DNA of 15,256 nucleotides from Alphaproteobacteria bacterium (GTDB taxonomy: Bacteria; Pseudomonadota; Alphaproteobacteria; Rhodobacterales; Rhodobacteraceae). The stretch spans positions 1 through 15,256 of the forward strand of contig RFGD01000181.1 of the NCBI GenBank assembly GCA_003696705.1, written 5' to 3'. The notes beneath the pieces were generated by a model that saw nothing but the letters and a program-made list of their open reading frames with translations, was not told where the DNA came from and searched no databases. The translations under genes were made by a program, and so were the position numbers. Each line of letters begins with the position of its first letter. The stretch's first letter is position 1. Shown here in pieces: positions 6,679 to 14,007 of this stretch.

Positions 6679-8055
6679 ATGACCGAGATCAGGTTGACCA
6701 ACACGCTCACGCGAAGGAAAGAGACCTTCACGCCGATCGACCCCGATCGGGTGCGCATGTATGTCTGCGGGCCCACGGTCTATGACCGGGCACATCTCGG
6801 AAACGCCCGGCCGGTGGTCGTCTTCGACACGCTGTTCCGGCTCTTGCGGCAGGTCTACGGCCCCCGGCATGTCGTCTATGTCCGCAATTTCACCGATGTT
6901 GACGACAAGATCATTGCCCGCGCCCGGGAAAGCGGCCGCCCGATCGCGCAGATCACGGCCGAGACGACGGCCTGGTATCTCGAGGACATGGCGGCGCTTG
7001 GCGCGCTCGAGCCCACGCACATGCCGCGTGCCACCGAATACATCGCCGAGATGGTGGCGATGATCGAGACGCTTCTCGCGCGGGGATGCGCCTACGTCGC
7101 CGAAGGGCATGTCCTGTTCGACGTCTCGTCGGACCCCGACTATGGCATCCTCTCGGGCCGGTCGGTCGAGGACATGATCGCCGGCGCGCGCGTCGAGATT
7201 GCGCCTTACAAGCGCAACCCGATGGATTTTGTCCTCTGGAAACCCTCGGACGCGGAACAGCCGGGGTGGGACAGCCCCTGGGGACGCGGGCGGCCGGGAT
7301 GGCACATCGAGTGCTCGGCCATGAGCCTGAAGCTTCTCGGGGACTGCTTCGACATCCATGGCGGCGGGAACGATCTGATGTTTCCGCACCACGAGAACGA
7401 GCTTGCGCAGTCGTCCTGCGCCCACCCCGGCGCCTGCTTTGCGCGTTTCTGGCTTCACAACGAAATGCTCCAGGTCGAGGGCAAGAAGATGTCGAAGTCG
7501 CTGGGCAACTTCTTCACCGTCCGGGACCTCCTCGACCAGGGCGTGCCGGGCGAAGTCATTCGCTTCGTCTTCCTGCTCACCCATTATCGCAAGCCCATGG
7601 ACTGGACCCGCCGCAAGGCCGACGAGGCGGCGGCGGCGCTTCGTCGCTGGCGGCGCATGACGGAAGGCGTGGCGCCCGCGCCGGCCCCCGACCCGGCCGT
7701 CGTGGCCGCGGTGGCAGACGATCTGAACACGCCGCGCGCCTTGGCCGAGCTGCACCGGCTTGCCGCCGAGGGACGGGCCGACGTGCTTCTCGCCTCGGCG
7801 CGCTTTCTCGGACTTCTGACCGAGGCGCTGGGCGACTGGGCCAGGGCCGGCGGCGCCGACCCAGAGGCGGCCGCGCGCATCGACCGTCTTCTGGCCGAGC
7901 GGGCCGCAGCGCGAAAGGCGCGGGATTTCGCCCGCGCAGACGCCATCCGGGATGCGCTTGTCGCCGCCGGCGTGATCGTCAAGGACACGCCGGACGGTGC
8001 CGAGTGGGAGGTGGGGCCGGACTTCGACCCCGCCGGTCTTGAAGGGGTCCTGTGA
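6679..8055 (+). CDS. cysS: cysteine--tRNA ligase
   Basis: This class Ia aminoacyl-tRNA synthetase charges tRNA-Cys in the cytoplasm. The protein has 458 residues, normal for the family. YVCGPTVYD (about 28-36) carries the first zinc-binding Cys (C30). AHLGN (38-42) is the HIGH signature, WHIECSAMS and PHHENELAQS hold the remaining zinc ligands (Cys, His, Glu), and KMSKS is at 270-274. The C-terminal helical (DALR) domain includes VADDLNTPRAL, and the protein ends in the tail region with TPDGAEWEVG. I chose ATG 6679, which gives the family N-terminus TEIRLTNTLTR and has a GAGGACAGG site just upstream. An in-frame ATG at 6616 would add 21 unconserved residues and run through the hairpin's 3' arm. 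It is the first main gene of a plus-strand operon with cimA 25 bp downstream and is preceded by a possible attenuator. Confidence 0.97.
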   Translation: MTEIRLTNTLTRRKETFTPIDPDRVRMYVCGPTVYDRAHLGNARPVVVFDTLFRLLRQVYGPRHVVYVRNFTDVDDKIIARARESGRPIAQITAETTAWYLEDMAALGALEPTHMPRATEYIAEMVAMIETLLARGCAYVAEGHVLFDVSSDPDYGILSGRSVEDMIAGARVEIAPYKRNPMDFVLWKPSDAEQPGWDSPWGRGRPGWHIECSAMSLKLLGDCFDIHGGGNDLMFPHHENELAQSSCAHPGACFARFWLHNEMLQVEGKKMSKSLGNFFTVRDLLDQGVPGEVIRFVFLLTHYRKPMDWTRRKADEAAAALRRWRRMTEGVAPAPAPDPAVVAAVADDLNTPRALAELHRLAAEGRADVLLASARFLGLLTEALGDWARAGGADPEAAARIDRLLAERAAARKARDFARADAIRDALVAAGVIVKDTPDGAEWEVGPDFDPAGLEGVL

Positions 8056-8080
8056 CCTGGAGGGGCGCAGAGGGAGCATC

Positions 8081-9700
8081 ATGACGGAACGGCTATGGCT
8101 CTACGACACGACGCTGCGCGACGGGCAGCAGACCCACGGCGTCCAGTTCTCGGTCCCCGAGAAGCTCGAGATCGCCAGGATGCTGGATGCGCTCGGCGTC
8201 GACTACATCGAGGGCGGGTGGCCCGGCGCCAACCCGACCGACAGCGATTTCTTTGCCGCCGCCCCGAGGACGCGCGCCAAACTGACCGCCTTCGGCATGA
8301 CGCGAAGGGCCGGCCGGTCGGCCGCGAACGACGACGTTCTGGCCGCTGTCCTGAATGCGGGCACGGGCGCCGTCTGTCTTGTCGGCAAGACGCATGACTA
8401 TCACGTCACGCGTGCGCTGGGCCTGACGCTCGAGGAAAACCTCGAGGCGATCCGCGCCTCGGTCGCGCATGTCTGCGAACAGGGGCGCGAGGCGCTTTTC
8501 GACGCCGAGCACTTCTTCGACGGCTTCAAGGCCAATCCCGACTACGCCCTTCGCTGCCTCGAGGCCGCGGCCGAGGCGGGCGCGCGCTGGATCGTCCTTT
8601 GCGACACGAACGGCGGCACGCTGCCTTCCGAGGCCGCCGAGATCGTCGGCAAGGTCATCGAAGCCGGCATCCCGGGTACCCGGCTTGGCATTCACGCCCA
8701 TGACGACACCGGCAACGCCGTCGCGGTGTCGCTGGCCGCGGTCGAGGCCGGCGTGCGCCAGGTGCAGGGCACGCTGAACGGGCTGGGCGAGCGTTGCGGC
8801 AACGCCAATCTTGTCTCGATCATCCCGACGCTGAAGCTGAAACCCCGCTATCGAGACCGGTTCGAAACCGGCGTCACGGACGAGGCGCTGGCCGGTCTGA
8901 CGCGGCTGTCGCGCCGCCTTGACGAGATCCTGAACCGGGTGCCGCAGAAGGGCGCGCCCTATGTCGGGGCCTCGGCCTTCGTGCACAAGGCCGGGCTTCA
9001 CGCCAGCGCCATCCTCAAGGATCCCTCGACCTACGAGCATGTCGACCCGGCAAGTGTCGGCAACGTGCGCCTTGTCCCGATGTCCAATCAGGCCGGCCAG
9101 TCGAACCTGCGCCGCCGCCTGGCCGAGGCCGGGATCGAGGTCGAGAAGGGCGATCCGCGGCTGGCCCGGATCCTCGAGGAGGTGAAGCTGCGCGAGGACC
9201 GCGGTTATGCCTATGACGCGGCGGCGGCCTCGTTCGAGCTCATGGCCCGGCGCGAACTCGGGATCCTGCCGCGCTTTTTCGAGGTCAAGCGGTACCGCGT
9301 CACGGTCGAGCGGCGGAAGAACAAGTATGATCGCATGGTCACGCTGTCCGAGGCCGTGGTCGTCGTGAAGCTGGGCGACGAGAAACGCCTCTCGGTTTCG
9401 GAAAGCCTTGACGAGACGGGCGCCGACCGGGGGCCGGTCAACGCGCTGGCCAAGGCGCTGGTGAAGGACCTTGGCCCCTATCAGCGGTTCATCGAGGACA
9501 TGCATCTTGTCGACTTCAAGGTCCGCATCACCCAGGGCGGGACCGAGGCCGTGACGCGCGTCATCATCGACAGCGAGGATGGCGACGGCCGGCGCTGGTC
9601 CACGGTCGGGGTCTCGGCCAACATCGTCGACGCAAGCTTCGAGGCGCTTCTGGACGCCATCGTCTGGAAACTTGTCCGGGACGGGGCGCCCGCACCGTGA
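8081..9700 (+). CDS. cimA: citramalate synthase
   Basis: This enzyme belongs to the isopropylmalate/homocitrate/citramalate synthase family. It is predicted to condense acetyl-CoA with pyruvate to (R)-citramalate, the threonine-independent entry to 2-oxobutyrate and isoleucine. The protein has 539 residues. The TIM barrel begins with YDTTLRDGQQ (8-17; catalytic Arg and metal-binding Asp). GIHAHDDTGNAVA (about 203-215) holds the metal-binding HxH, and NGLGERCGNANL follows. A LeuA-like regulatory domain occupies the C-terminal ~150 residues. The overall length and the spacing GVQFSVPEKLEIARMLD fit the citramalate synthase subgroup better than LeuA, whose barrel begins differently. The start ATG 8081 has AGGGAG upstream. 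The stop overlaps the next gene as GTGA. 2-Isopropylmalate synthase is the main alternative and is less likely. Confidence 0.9.
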   Translation: MTERLWLYDTTLRDGQQTHGVQFSVPEKLEIARMLDALGVDYIEGGWPGANPTDSDFFAAAPRTRAKLTAFGMTRRAGRSAANDDVLAAVLNAGTGAVCLVGKTHDYHVTRALGLTLEENLEAIRASVAHVCEQGREALFDAEHFFDGFKANPDYALRCLEAAAEAGARWIVLCDTNGGTLPSEAAEIVGKVIEAGIPGTRLGIHAHDDTGNAVAVSLAAVEAGVRQVQGTLNGLGERCGNANLVSIIPTLKLKPRYRDRFETGVTDEALAGLTRLSRRLDEILNRVPQKGAPYVGASAFVHKAGLHASAILKDPSTYEHVDPASVGNVRLVPMSNQAGQSNLRRRLAEAGIEVEKGDPRLARILEEVKLREDRGYAYDAAAASFELMARRELGILPRFFEVKRYRVTVERRKNKYDRMVTLSEAVVVVKLGDEKRLSVSESLDETGADRGPVNALAKALVKDLGPYQRFIEDMHLVDFKVRITQGGTEAVTRVIIDSEDGDGRRWSTVGVSANIVDASFEALLDAIVWKLVRDGAPAP

Positions 9701-10467
9701 AGGGCGCCGCGCTGACCGAGGTGGCCGGGATCGTGCGCCGGGCCGACCCCGACCGGTTCCTGGCCACGATGGCGGCGCCGGCCGCCATGCGCCCCCCGCT
9801 TCTGGCCCTTTACGCGCTGAACGCCGAACTTGCGCGCGCGCCCTGGGCGGCGTCCGAGCCGCTTTTGGCCGAGATGCGGATCCAGTGGTGGCGCGATGCG
9901 CTGGCCGACGTCGCCGCCGGCCGGCCGCGCGACGATCACCCGGCGCTTGTCCTTCTGTCGCGGATGCCGGCATTGCCGGCCGACCGTCTCGACACCCTGG
10001 CGGCGGCGCGGCGCCGCGACATCGACCCCGAGCCTTTTGCGGACCTCGATGCGCTGATGGTCCACCTTGCCGAAACGGCGGGCAATCTTCTGGCGCTGGC
10101 GGCGCTGGCGACAGGCAGGCCCGGCGCGGTCGCGACGGCCGAGGCGGCGGGCATCGGGCAGGGGGCCGCGAACTGGCTTCTGGCGCTGCCCGCCTACGCG
10201 GCCCGGGGGCGCCGGCCCCTTCCGGCGGGAATGGCCCCGGCCGAGGCTGTCGCCGCGATCGCCGGCGAAGGGCTGTCATCGCTCGTGCGGGCGCGGGGGC
10301 TGGGCGCGGCCGGCGCGGCGCCGGTCCTGCGCGCGGCATGGCGGGCGCAACCGATCCTCTCGGCAGCGCGCCGGCGTCCCCGTGCGGCGCTCGAGGGGAC
10401 CCTTGGCGGTTCGGAGTTCGCGCGCCGCGGCCGACTTCTCCTGAAGGCCCTTACCGGCGGCTGGTAG
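9697..10467 (+). CDS. squalene/phytoene synthase-fold protein, NDUFAF6-like
   Basis: The 256-residue protein has the trans-isoprenyl diphosphate synthase (squalene/phytoene synthase) fold. It retains MRIQWWRDAL (60-69), the conserved family segment, and the later alignment AGIGQGAANWLLALPAYAARGRRPLP. It lacks the Asp-rich DxxxD motifs needed to bind Mg-diphosphate, so carotenoid or squalene synthesis is unlikely. This pattern is that of the NDUFAF6 (C8orf38) group, in which the mitochondrial protein is needed for complex I assembly; the same role here is an inference. The start is GTG 9697, overlapping the cimA TGA by 4 nt, so translation is coupled. The 3' end overlaps the convergent MFS gene by 17 bp. 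Annotation as phytoene synthase would be misleading. Confidence 0.82.
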   Translation: MKGAALTEVAGIVRRADPDRFLATMAAPAAMRPPLLALYALNAELARAPWAASEPLLAEMRIQWWRDALADVAAGRPRDDHPALVLLSRMPALPADRLDTLAAARRRDIDPEPFADLDALMVHLAETAGNLLALAALATGRPGAVATAEAAGIGQGAANWLLALPAYAARGRRPLPAGMAPAEAVAAIAGEGLSSLVRARGLGAAGAAPVLRAAWRAQPILSAARRRPRAALEGTLGGSEFARRGRLLLKALTGGW

Positions 10468-11701
10468 CGCCCTTCCGGGGGCCGGTGTCGGAACCGGGCC
10501 CGAGCCACAGCCAGATGAGCGCGCCGCCTGCCAGCGCAAGGAACGGCGCCATGGCCAGGTTGACCATGTTCCAACCTTCGATCGCCGAGCCGCCGGCACA
10601 GTTCATGAGACCGCCCGATGCGAGCGACGCGACGGTCACGCCGCTGAAGACGATCATGTCGTTCAGGCCCTGGACGAGGCCCTTTTCCGCCTCGGGGGTG
10701 GCGGCGGTCAGCATCGCGGTCGCGCCGATGAAGCCGAAGTTCCACCCAAGCCCCAGAAGGACGAGTGCGACGAAGAAGTTCTCAAGCTCGACCCCCGCGA
10801 GCGCCACGGCACCGGCGCCGGCCAGAAGCGCAAGTCCGAGCGCGATGATGCGTTCGACGCCGAAGCGGGCGATAAGGTGGCCCGTGAAGAAGGACGGCAG
10901 GAACATCGCGATGACATGCGACGAGACGATGTCGGCGGCGTCCGAGGTTTCGAAGCCGCATCCGACGACCGCAAGCGGGGTCGATGTCATCACCAGGTTC
11001 ATTAGCGCATAGGCCACCATCGCGCAGATGATGGCGACGGCAATGCGTGGCTCCTTCAGAATGTCGCGACGCGCACGCCGCGGGGGCGCGCCGGCCCCGC
11101 TCTGGATCGCCGCGGGCCGGGGAATGTCGAGGCCAAGGAACAGGATCGCGCCGAGAAGGTTGATCGCGACGATCGTGACATAGGTGCCGAGGAAGGGGAT
11201 CGCCATCGCCTCGGCCGTGACCTTGACAAGCTGTGGCCCCACGAGGGCCGAGACAAGCCCGCCGGCCATGACGTAGCTGATCGCCTTCGGGCGGAAGTCG
11301 CCCGATGTGGTGTCGGCCGCCGCAAAGCGGTAGAAGCCCTGCGCCGACATGTAGATGCCGGTGATCCAGGCGCCGATGAGAAACCCGAGGAAAGAGCCCT
11401 TCGCAAGGGCGGCCGCGCCGATTACCGCCCCCAGCGCCCCCGCCAGCGCCCCCAGAATGAAGCCGGCGCGTCGGCCGTGGCGCTGCATGAACGGGCTGAG
11501 CCAGGGGGCCGTCATCATCGAGCCGAGGACGATCATCGAGATCGGGAGCGTCGCAAGGCAGGCGTTCGGTGCCAGCATCTGGCCGGCGAGCCCGCCGATC
11601 GTGAAGATCATCGGCATCTGCGCACCCAGGAAGGCCTGCGCAAGGATCAGGATGAGGACGTTCCGGCGGGCCCGCGCCGGGGCAGAGGCGATATCGGTCA
11701 T
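10451..11701 (-). CDS. MFS transporter
   Basis: This is a complete 416-residue major facilitator superfamily permease of about 12 hydrophobic helices. Visible features are an N-terminal QAFLGAQMPMIFTIGGLAGQ helix, the basic HGRRAG loop after TM2, the ITGIYMSAQGFYRFAAAD segment, a short cytoplasmic central loop rich in Arg and Pro (around residues 205-215), and ELENFFVALVLLGLGWNFGFIGA in the C-half. It recalls a widespread Rhodobacterales MFS protein of unknown substrate. The location, 45 bp downstream of cobB on the same strand, raises the possibility of a link with corrins or another cofactor, but the gene has its own candidate promoter, so it may be independent. The start ATG 11701 has no Shine-Dalgarno site and lies 6 nt from the -10, suggesting leaderless expression. 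It converges with the NDUFAF6-like gene with a 17-bp overlap. Confidence 0.92.
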   Translation of the reverse strand: MTDIASAPARARRNVLILILAQAFLGAQMPMIFTIGGLAGQMLAPNACLATLPISMIVLGSMMTAPWLSPFMQRHGRRAGFILGALAGALGAVIGAAALAKGSFLGFLIGAWITGIYMSAQGFYRFAAADTTSGDFRPKAISYVMAGGLVSALVGPQLVKVTAEAMAIPFLGTYVTIVAINLLGAILFLGLDIPRPAAIQSGAGAPPRRARRDILKEPRIAVAIICAMVAYALMNLVMTSTPLAVVGCGFETSDAADIVSSHVIAMFLPSFFTGHLIARFGVERIIALGLALLAGAGAVALAGVELENFFVALVLLGLGWNFGFIGATAMLTAATPEAEKGLVQGLNDMIVFSGVTVASLASGGLMNCAGGSAIEGWNMVNLAMAPFLALAGGALIWLWLGPGSDTGPRKGATSRR

Positions 11702-11704
11702 GCG

Positions 11705-11725
11705 CGCTTGCTAGACCCGCTTGCT
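11705..11725 (-). repeat. tandem-spaced direct repeat in the cobB-MFS gap
   Basis: AGCAAGCG occurs twice on the minus strand (11725-11718 and 11712-11705), 13 bp apart start to start. The copies overlap the spacer and the -10/start of the candidate MFS promoter. Thirteen bp is a little more than one helical turn, so a regulator could contact both on nearly the same face. With only two 8-bp copies, chance cannot be excluded. Confidence 0.3.
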
Positions 11726-11736
11726 GCCGGGCGCAA
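11708..11736 (-). promoter_or_regulatory. candidate promoter of the second MFS gene
   Basis: On the minus strand, TTGCGC (11736-11731) and TAGCAA (11713-11708) are 17 nt apart, with the MFS ATG 6 nt further on. The -10 is weak (three of six). The spacing matches the two better candidates at 6516 and 13972. Two copies of AGCAAGCG lie across the spacer and -10 region. Confidence 0.3.
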
Positions 11737-11746
11737 GGTGCAGGGT

Positions 11747-13048
11747 TCAGGCGGCCTTCCGCGTGCGGCGCCGGATCTCGCCGTCGATGACATGAGCGAA
11801 CGAGCCGGCCACGCGCCCCTCCCGAAGCCCCATGTCGGGCAGGGCGTTGCCTTCCGCGTCCTCGGCCGCGAACAGCGGCTCGCCACGGGCCCGGACCGTG
11901 GTGGCATAGTGAAACTCGTGGCCGAGAAGGGTCCCCGCGAAGGGTCCGCCCTTCGGTGTCAGCCGCCGATAGCCAAGGTGCAGCCGTCGATCGCGAAAGC
12001 TCGTCTCCAGGTTCAGAAGGCCAAGCATGGGGTGGCGCGCGCCGGTCGCGTCCACAAGGCCCTGGCCGAGGACCATGTAGCCGCCGCACTCGCCATAGAT
12101 CAGCGCTTCCTGTGCCGCCCGCGCCATGCCGGCGCGAAAGGTCGTCGCGCCGGCGATGCGGCCGGCGTGGAGTTCGGGGTAACCGCCGGGCAGGACGACG
12201 AATTCGGCCGCGGGATCCGGCGCCTCGTCGGCAAGGGGCGAAAAGAAGCTGATTTCGGCGCCGGCCTGGCGCCAGTCGTTCAGCATGTGCGGATAGGTGA
12301 AGGCAAAGGCCTCGTCCCGGGCGATCGCGATGCGCTGGGCCGGCGGGCTGATGCGTGGCCCCGTCACGGCAAAGGGAATGGGATGGGCGACCGAGGCCAG
12401 CGCACCAAGATCGACATGGGCCCCGACAAGTCCGCCGACCCGGTCGAGGAAGGCGCGGATGTCCTCTTGCTCGGCCGCCTGGACCAAGCCGAGATGGCGC
12501 GACGGCAGCGCCACTTCGGCCGCGCGCGGGATGGCGCCAAGGACGGGAATGTGGGTGGCACGCATCGCCCGGCGCAGCATGGCCTCGTGACGGGGGGTGC
12601 CGACGCGGTTCAGGATCACGCCGACGATCTTCACCATGGGGTCGAACTCGGCAAAGCCGCGCACCAGCGGGGCGACCGATTGCGCCATCGCCGCGCAGTC
12701 GACGACAAGGACGACGGGAATGCCGAGGATCCGCGCAAGATCGGCCGTGGCCCCGCGGCCGTCCGGTGGCGCGCCGTCGAAAAGGCCCATGGCGCCCTCG
12801 ACGACAAGAAGGCCTTCGCCATCGGCGGCCAGCGCGCGGATGCGGTCGGGCTGCATTGCCCAGGCATCGAGATTGGGGCAGGGCGCGCCGGTTGCGGCCT
12901 CGTGAAAACGGGGGTCGATGTAGTCGGGGCCCGACTTGGCGCCGCGAACGGCCGCCCCCGTGGCGCGAAGGGCTGCCAGAAGGCCAAGCGTGACCGTCGT
13001 CTTTCCGGCGCCGCTTGTCGGCGCGGCGATGATGAGCCCGACGCTCAT
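11747..13048 (-). CDS. cobB: cobyrinate / hydrogenobyrinate a,c-diamide synthase
   Basis: This enzyme performs the ATP- and glutamine-dependent amidation of the a and c acetate side chains of the corrin ring. The protein has 433 residues. The N-terminal dethiobiotin-synthetase-like domain has the P-loop APTSGAGKTT (9-18), the SGPDYIDPRFH substrate segment (39-49) and VVEGAMGLFDG (82-92). The C-terminal type I-like glutamine amidotransferase domain has LPGGYPELHA (286-295), the nucleophile in YGECGGYMVLGQG (C321), and the late GHEFHYATT, which carries the conserved His. Whether the substrate contains cobalt depends on which pathway the organism uses, which this window does not settle. The start is ATG 13048, overlapping the cobA TGA as ATGA with no ribosome site of its own, so it is probably coupled to cobA. 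Confidence 0.96.
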   Translation of the reverse strand: MSVGLIIAAPTSGAGKTTVTLGLLAALRATGAAVRGAKSGPDYIDPRFHEAATGAPCPNLDAWAMQPDRIRALAADGEGLLVVEGAMGLFDGAPPDGRGATADLARILGIPVVLVVDCAAMAQSVAPLVRGFAEFDPMVKIVGVILNRVGTPRHEAMLRRAMRATHIPVLGAIPRAAEVALPSRHLGLVQAAEQEDIRAFLDRVGGLVGAHVDLGALASVAHPIPFAVTGPRISPPAQRIAIARDEAFAFTYPHMLNDWRQAGAEISFFSPLADEAPDPAAEFVVLPGGYPELHAGRIAGATTFRAGMARAAQEALIYGECGGYMVLGQGLVDATGARHPMLGLLNLETSFRDRRLHLGYRRLTPKGGPFAGTLLGHEFHYATTVRARGEPLFAAEDAEGNALPDMGLREGRVAGSFAHVIDGEIRRRTRKAA

Positions 13049-13911
13049 GACGCGGCGGCCGGCTTGTCCCGGCCAAGCGGATCGAGCTCGCGCGGCGCCT
13101 CTCCGCGCGCCAGCGCCTGCCAGTCGAGGACCCGACGCATCAGGACCGTTCGGCCGACGCAGATGATGGCGGGCGGCGCCAGGCCGGCCGCGGCGAGGTC
13201 CTCGACCGCGCGGCCGAGCGTCGTCTCGAGCACCTGCTGGTCGGGCATCGTCGCCTGCGTGACGATCGCGACGGGCTCGTCCGCGGGGCGCCCGGCCGCG
13301 CGCAGATGCCCCACGATCTCGGCGATGTGCTTCATGCCCATGTAGATCACCAGGACCTGGCTGCCGGCCGAGATCGCTTTCCAGTCGAGCGATTGCGGGG
13401 TCTCTCCGGACTGGTCGTGGCCGGTCACGAAGGTGACCGACTGGTTCACGTCGCGATGGGTGACGGGGATGCCGGCATAGGCAAGCCCGCCGATACCGGC
13501 CGAGATGCCGGGAATGATGCGGAAGGGTACGCCGTGGCGGATCAGCGTCTGCGCCTCTTCGCCGCCGCGGCCGAAGACGAAGGGGTCGCCGCCCTTGAGG
13601 CGCACGACCCGCCGCCCGGCGCGGGCGAGCTCGATCAGCCGCAACGAGATGTCGCGCTGGGTAGGCGACGGCTTGCCGCCGCGCTTCCCGGCGTAGATGC
13701 GTTCGGCCCGTTCCGGCACCCAGTCGAGAATCTCGGGCCCGACAAGCGCATCGTGCACGACGACATCCGCCTGCCGAAGCGCGTTCAGCCCGTGCAGCGT
13801 CAGAAGCCCCGGATCCCCGGGGCCGGCGCCAAGAAGCCACACCCAGCCCGGTTCGAGCACGGGCCAGCCGCCCGGGATATCCGGAAGGACATTGTCCGGT
13901 TTCGCGTTCAT
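13045..13911 (-). CDS. cobA: uroporphyrinogen-III C-methyltransferase
   Basis: This SAM-dependent enzyme methylates uroporphyrinogen III at C2 and C7 to give precorrin-2, the branch point to siroheme and cobalamin. The protein has 288 residues, a stand-alone SUMT without the CysG N-terminal dehydrogenase/ferrochelatase domain. After about 22 leader residues come WLLGAGPGDPGLLT (25-38), HDALVGPEIL, RLKGGDPFVFGRGGEEA, PGISAGIGGLAYAGIPVTHR, VTGHD and GRTVLMRRVLDW, the canonical family blocks in order. The start ATG 13911 has AAGGA 4 nt upstream. The gene is first on the minus strand of a divergent pair with cbiD, and its stop overlaps the start of cobB by 4 nt. Confidence 0.96.
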   Translation of the reverse strand: MNAKPDNVLPDIPGGWPVLEPGWVWLLGAGPGDPGLLTLHGLNALRQADVVVHDALVGPEILDWVPERAERIYAGKRGGKPSPTQRDISLRLIELARAGRRVVRLKGGDPFVFGRGGEEAQTLIRHGVPFRIIPGISAGIGGLAYAGIPVTHRDVNQSVTFVTGHDQSGETPQSLDWKAISAGSQVLVIYMGMKHIAEIVGHLRAAGRPADEPVAIVTQATMPDQQVLETTLGRAVEDLAAAGLAPPAIICVGRTVLMRRVLDWQALARGEAPRELDPLGRDKPAAAS

Positions 13912-13971
13912 TTCGTCCTTATGCCTCAATCCGGGGGCACGCGGAAGCGTGGATGGCGCACAACTGCGCGA

Positions 13972-14000
13972 TTGGCGTCGGCCCCGGCCGGTCCTATATT
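13972..14000 (+). promoter_or_regulatory. cbiD promoter (TTGGCG-N17-TATATT), predicted leaderless
   Basis: TTGGCG (13972-13977) and TATATT (13995-14000; five of six to consensus) are spaced by exactly 17 nt. Only 7 nt (14001-14007) separate the -10 from the cbiD ATG, so transcription would start at the initiation codon. The ATG has no Shine-Dalgarno sequence, as expected for a leaderless message. The 96-bp gap to cobA is too short for a cobalamin riboswitch in front of either gene. Confidence 0.6.
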
Positions 14001-14007
14001 CCGCGCG

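Noticed and set aside
8093..10339. 748-residue minus-strand open frame opposite cimA and the NDUFAF6-like gene
   Set aside because: This is a GC-driven antisense shadow. The plus strand holds complete, recognisable enzymes with ribosome sites and coupling.
11477..13345. 622-residue plus-strand open frame opposite the MFS, cobB and cobA genes
   Set aside because: Its composition is typical of antisense frames in high-GC DNA, and it crosses three well-supported minus-strand genes.
13912..14007. Cobalamin riboswitch between cobA and cbiD
   Set aside because: The gap is only 96 bp and no B12-box-like conserved core is visible. A riboswitch of this class needs about 200 nt.
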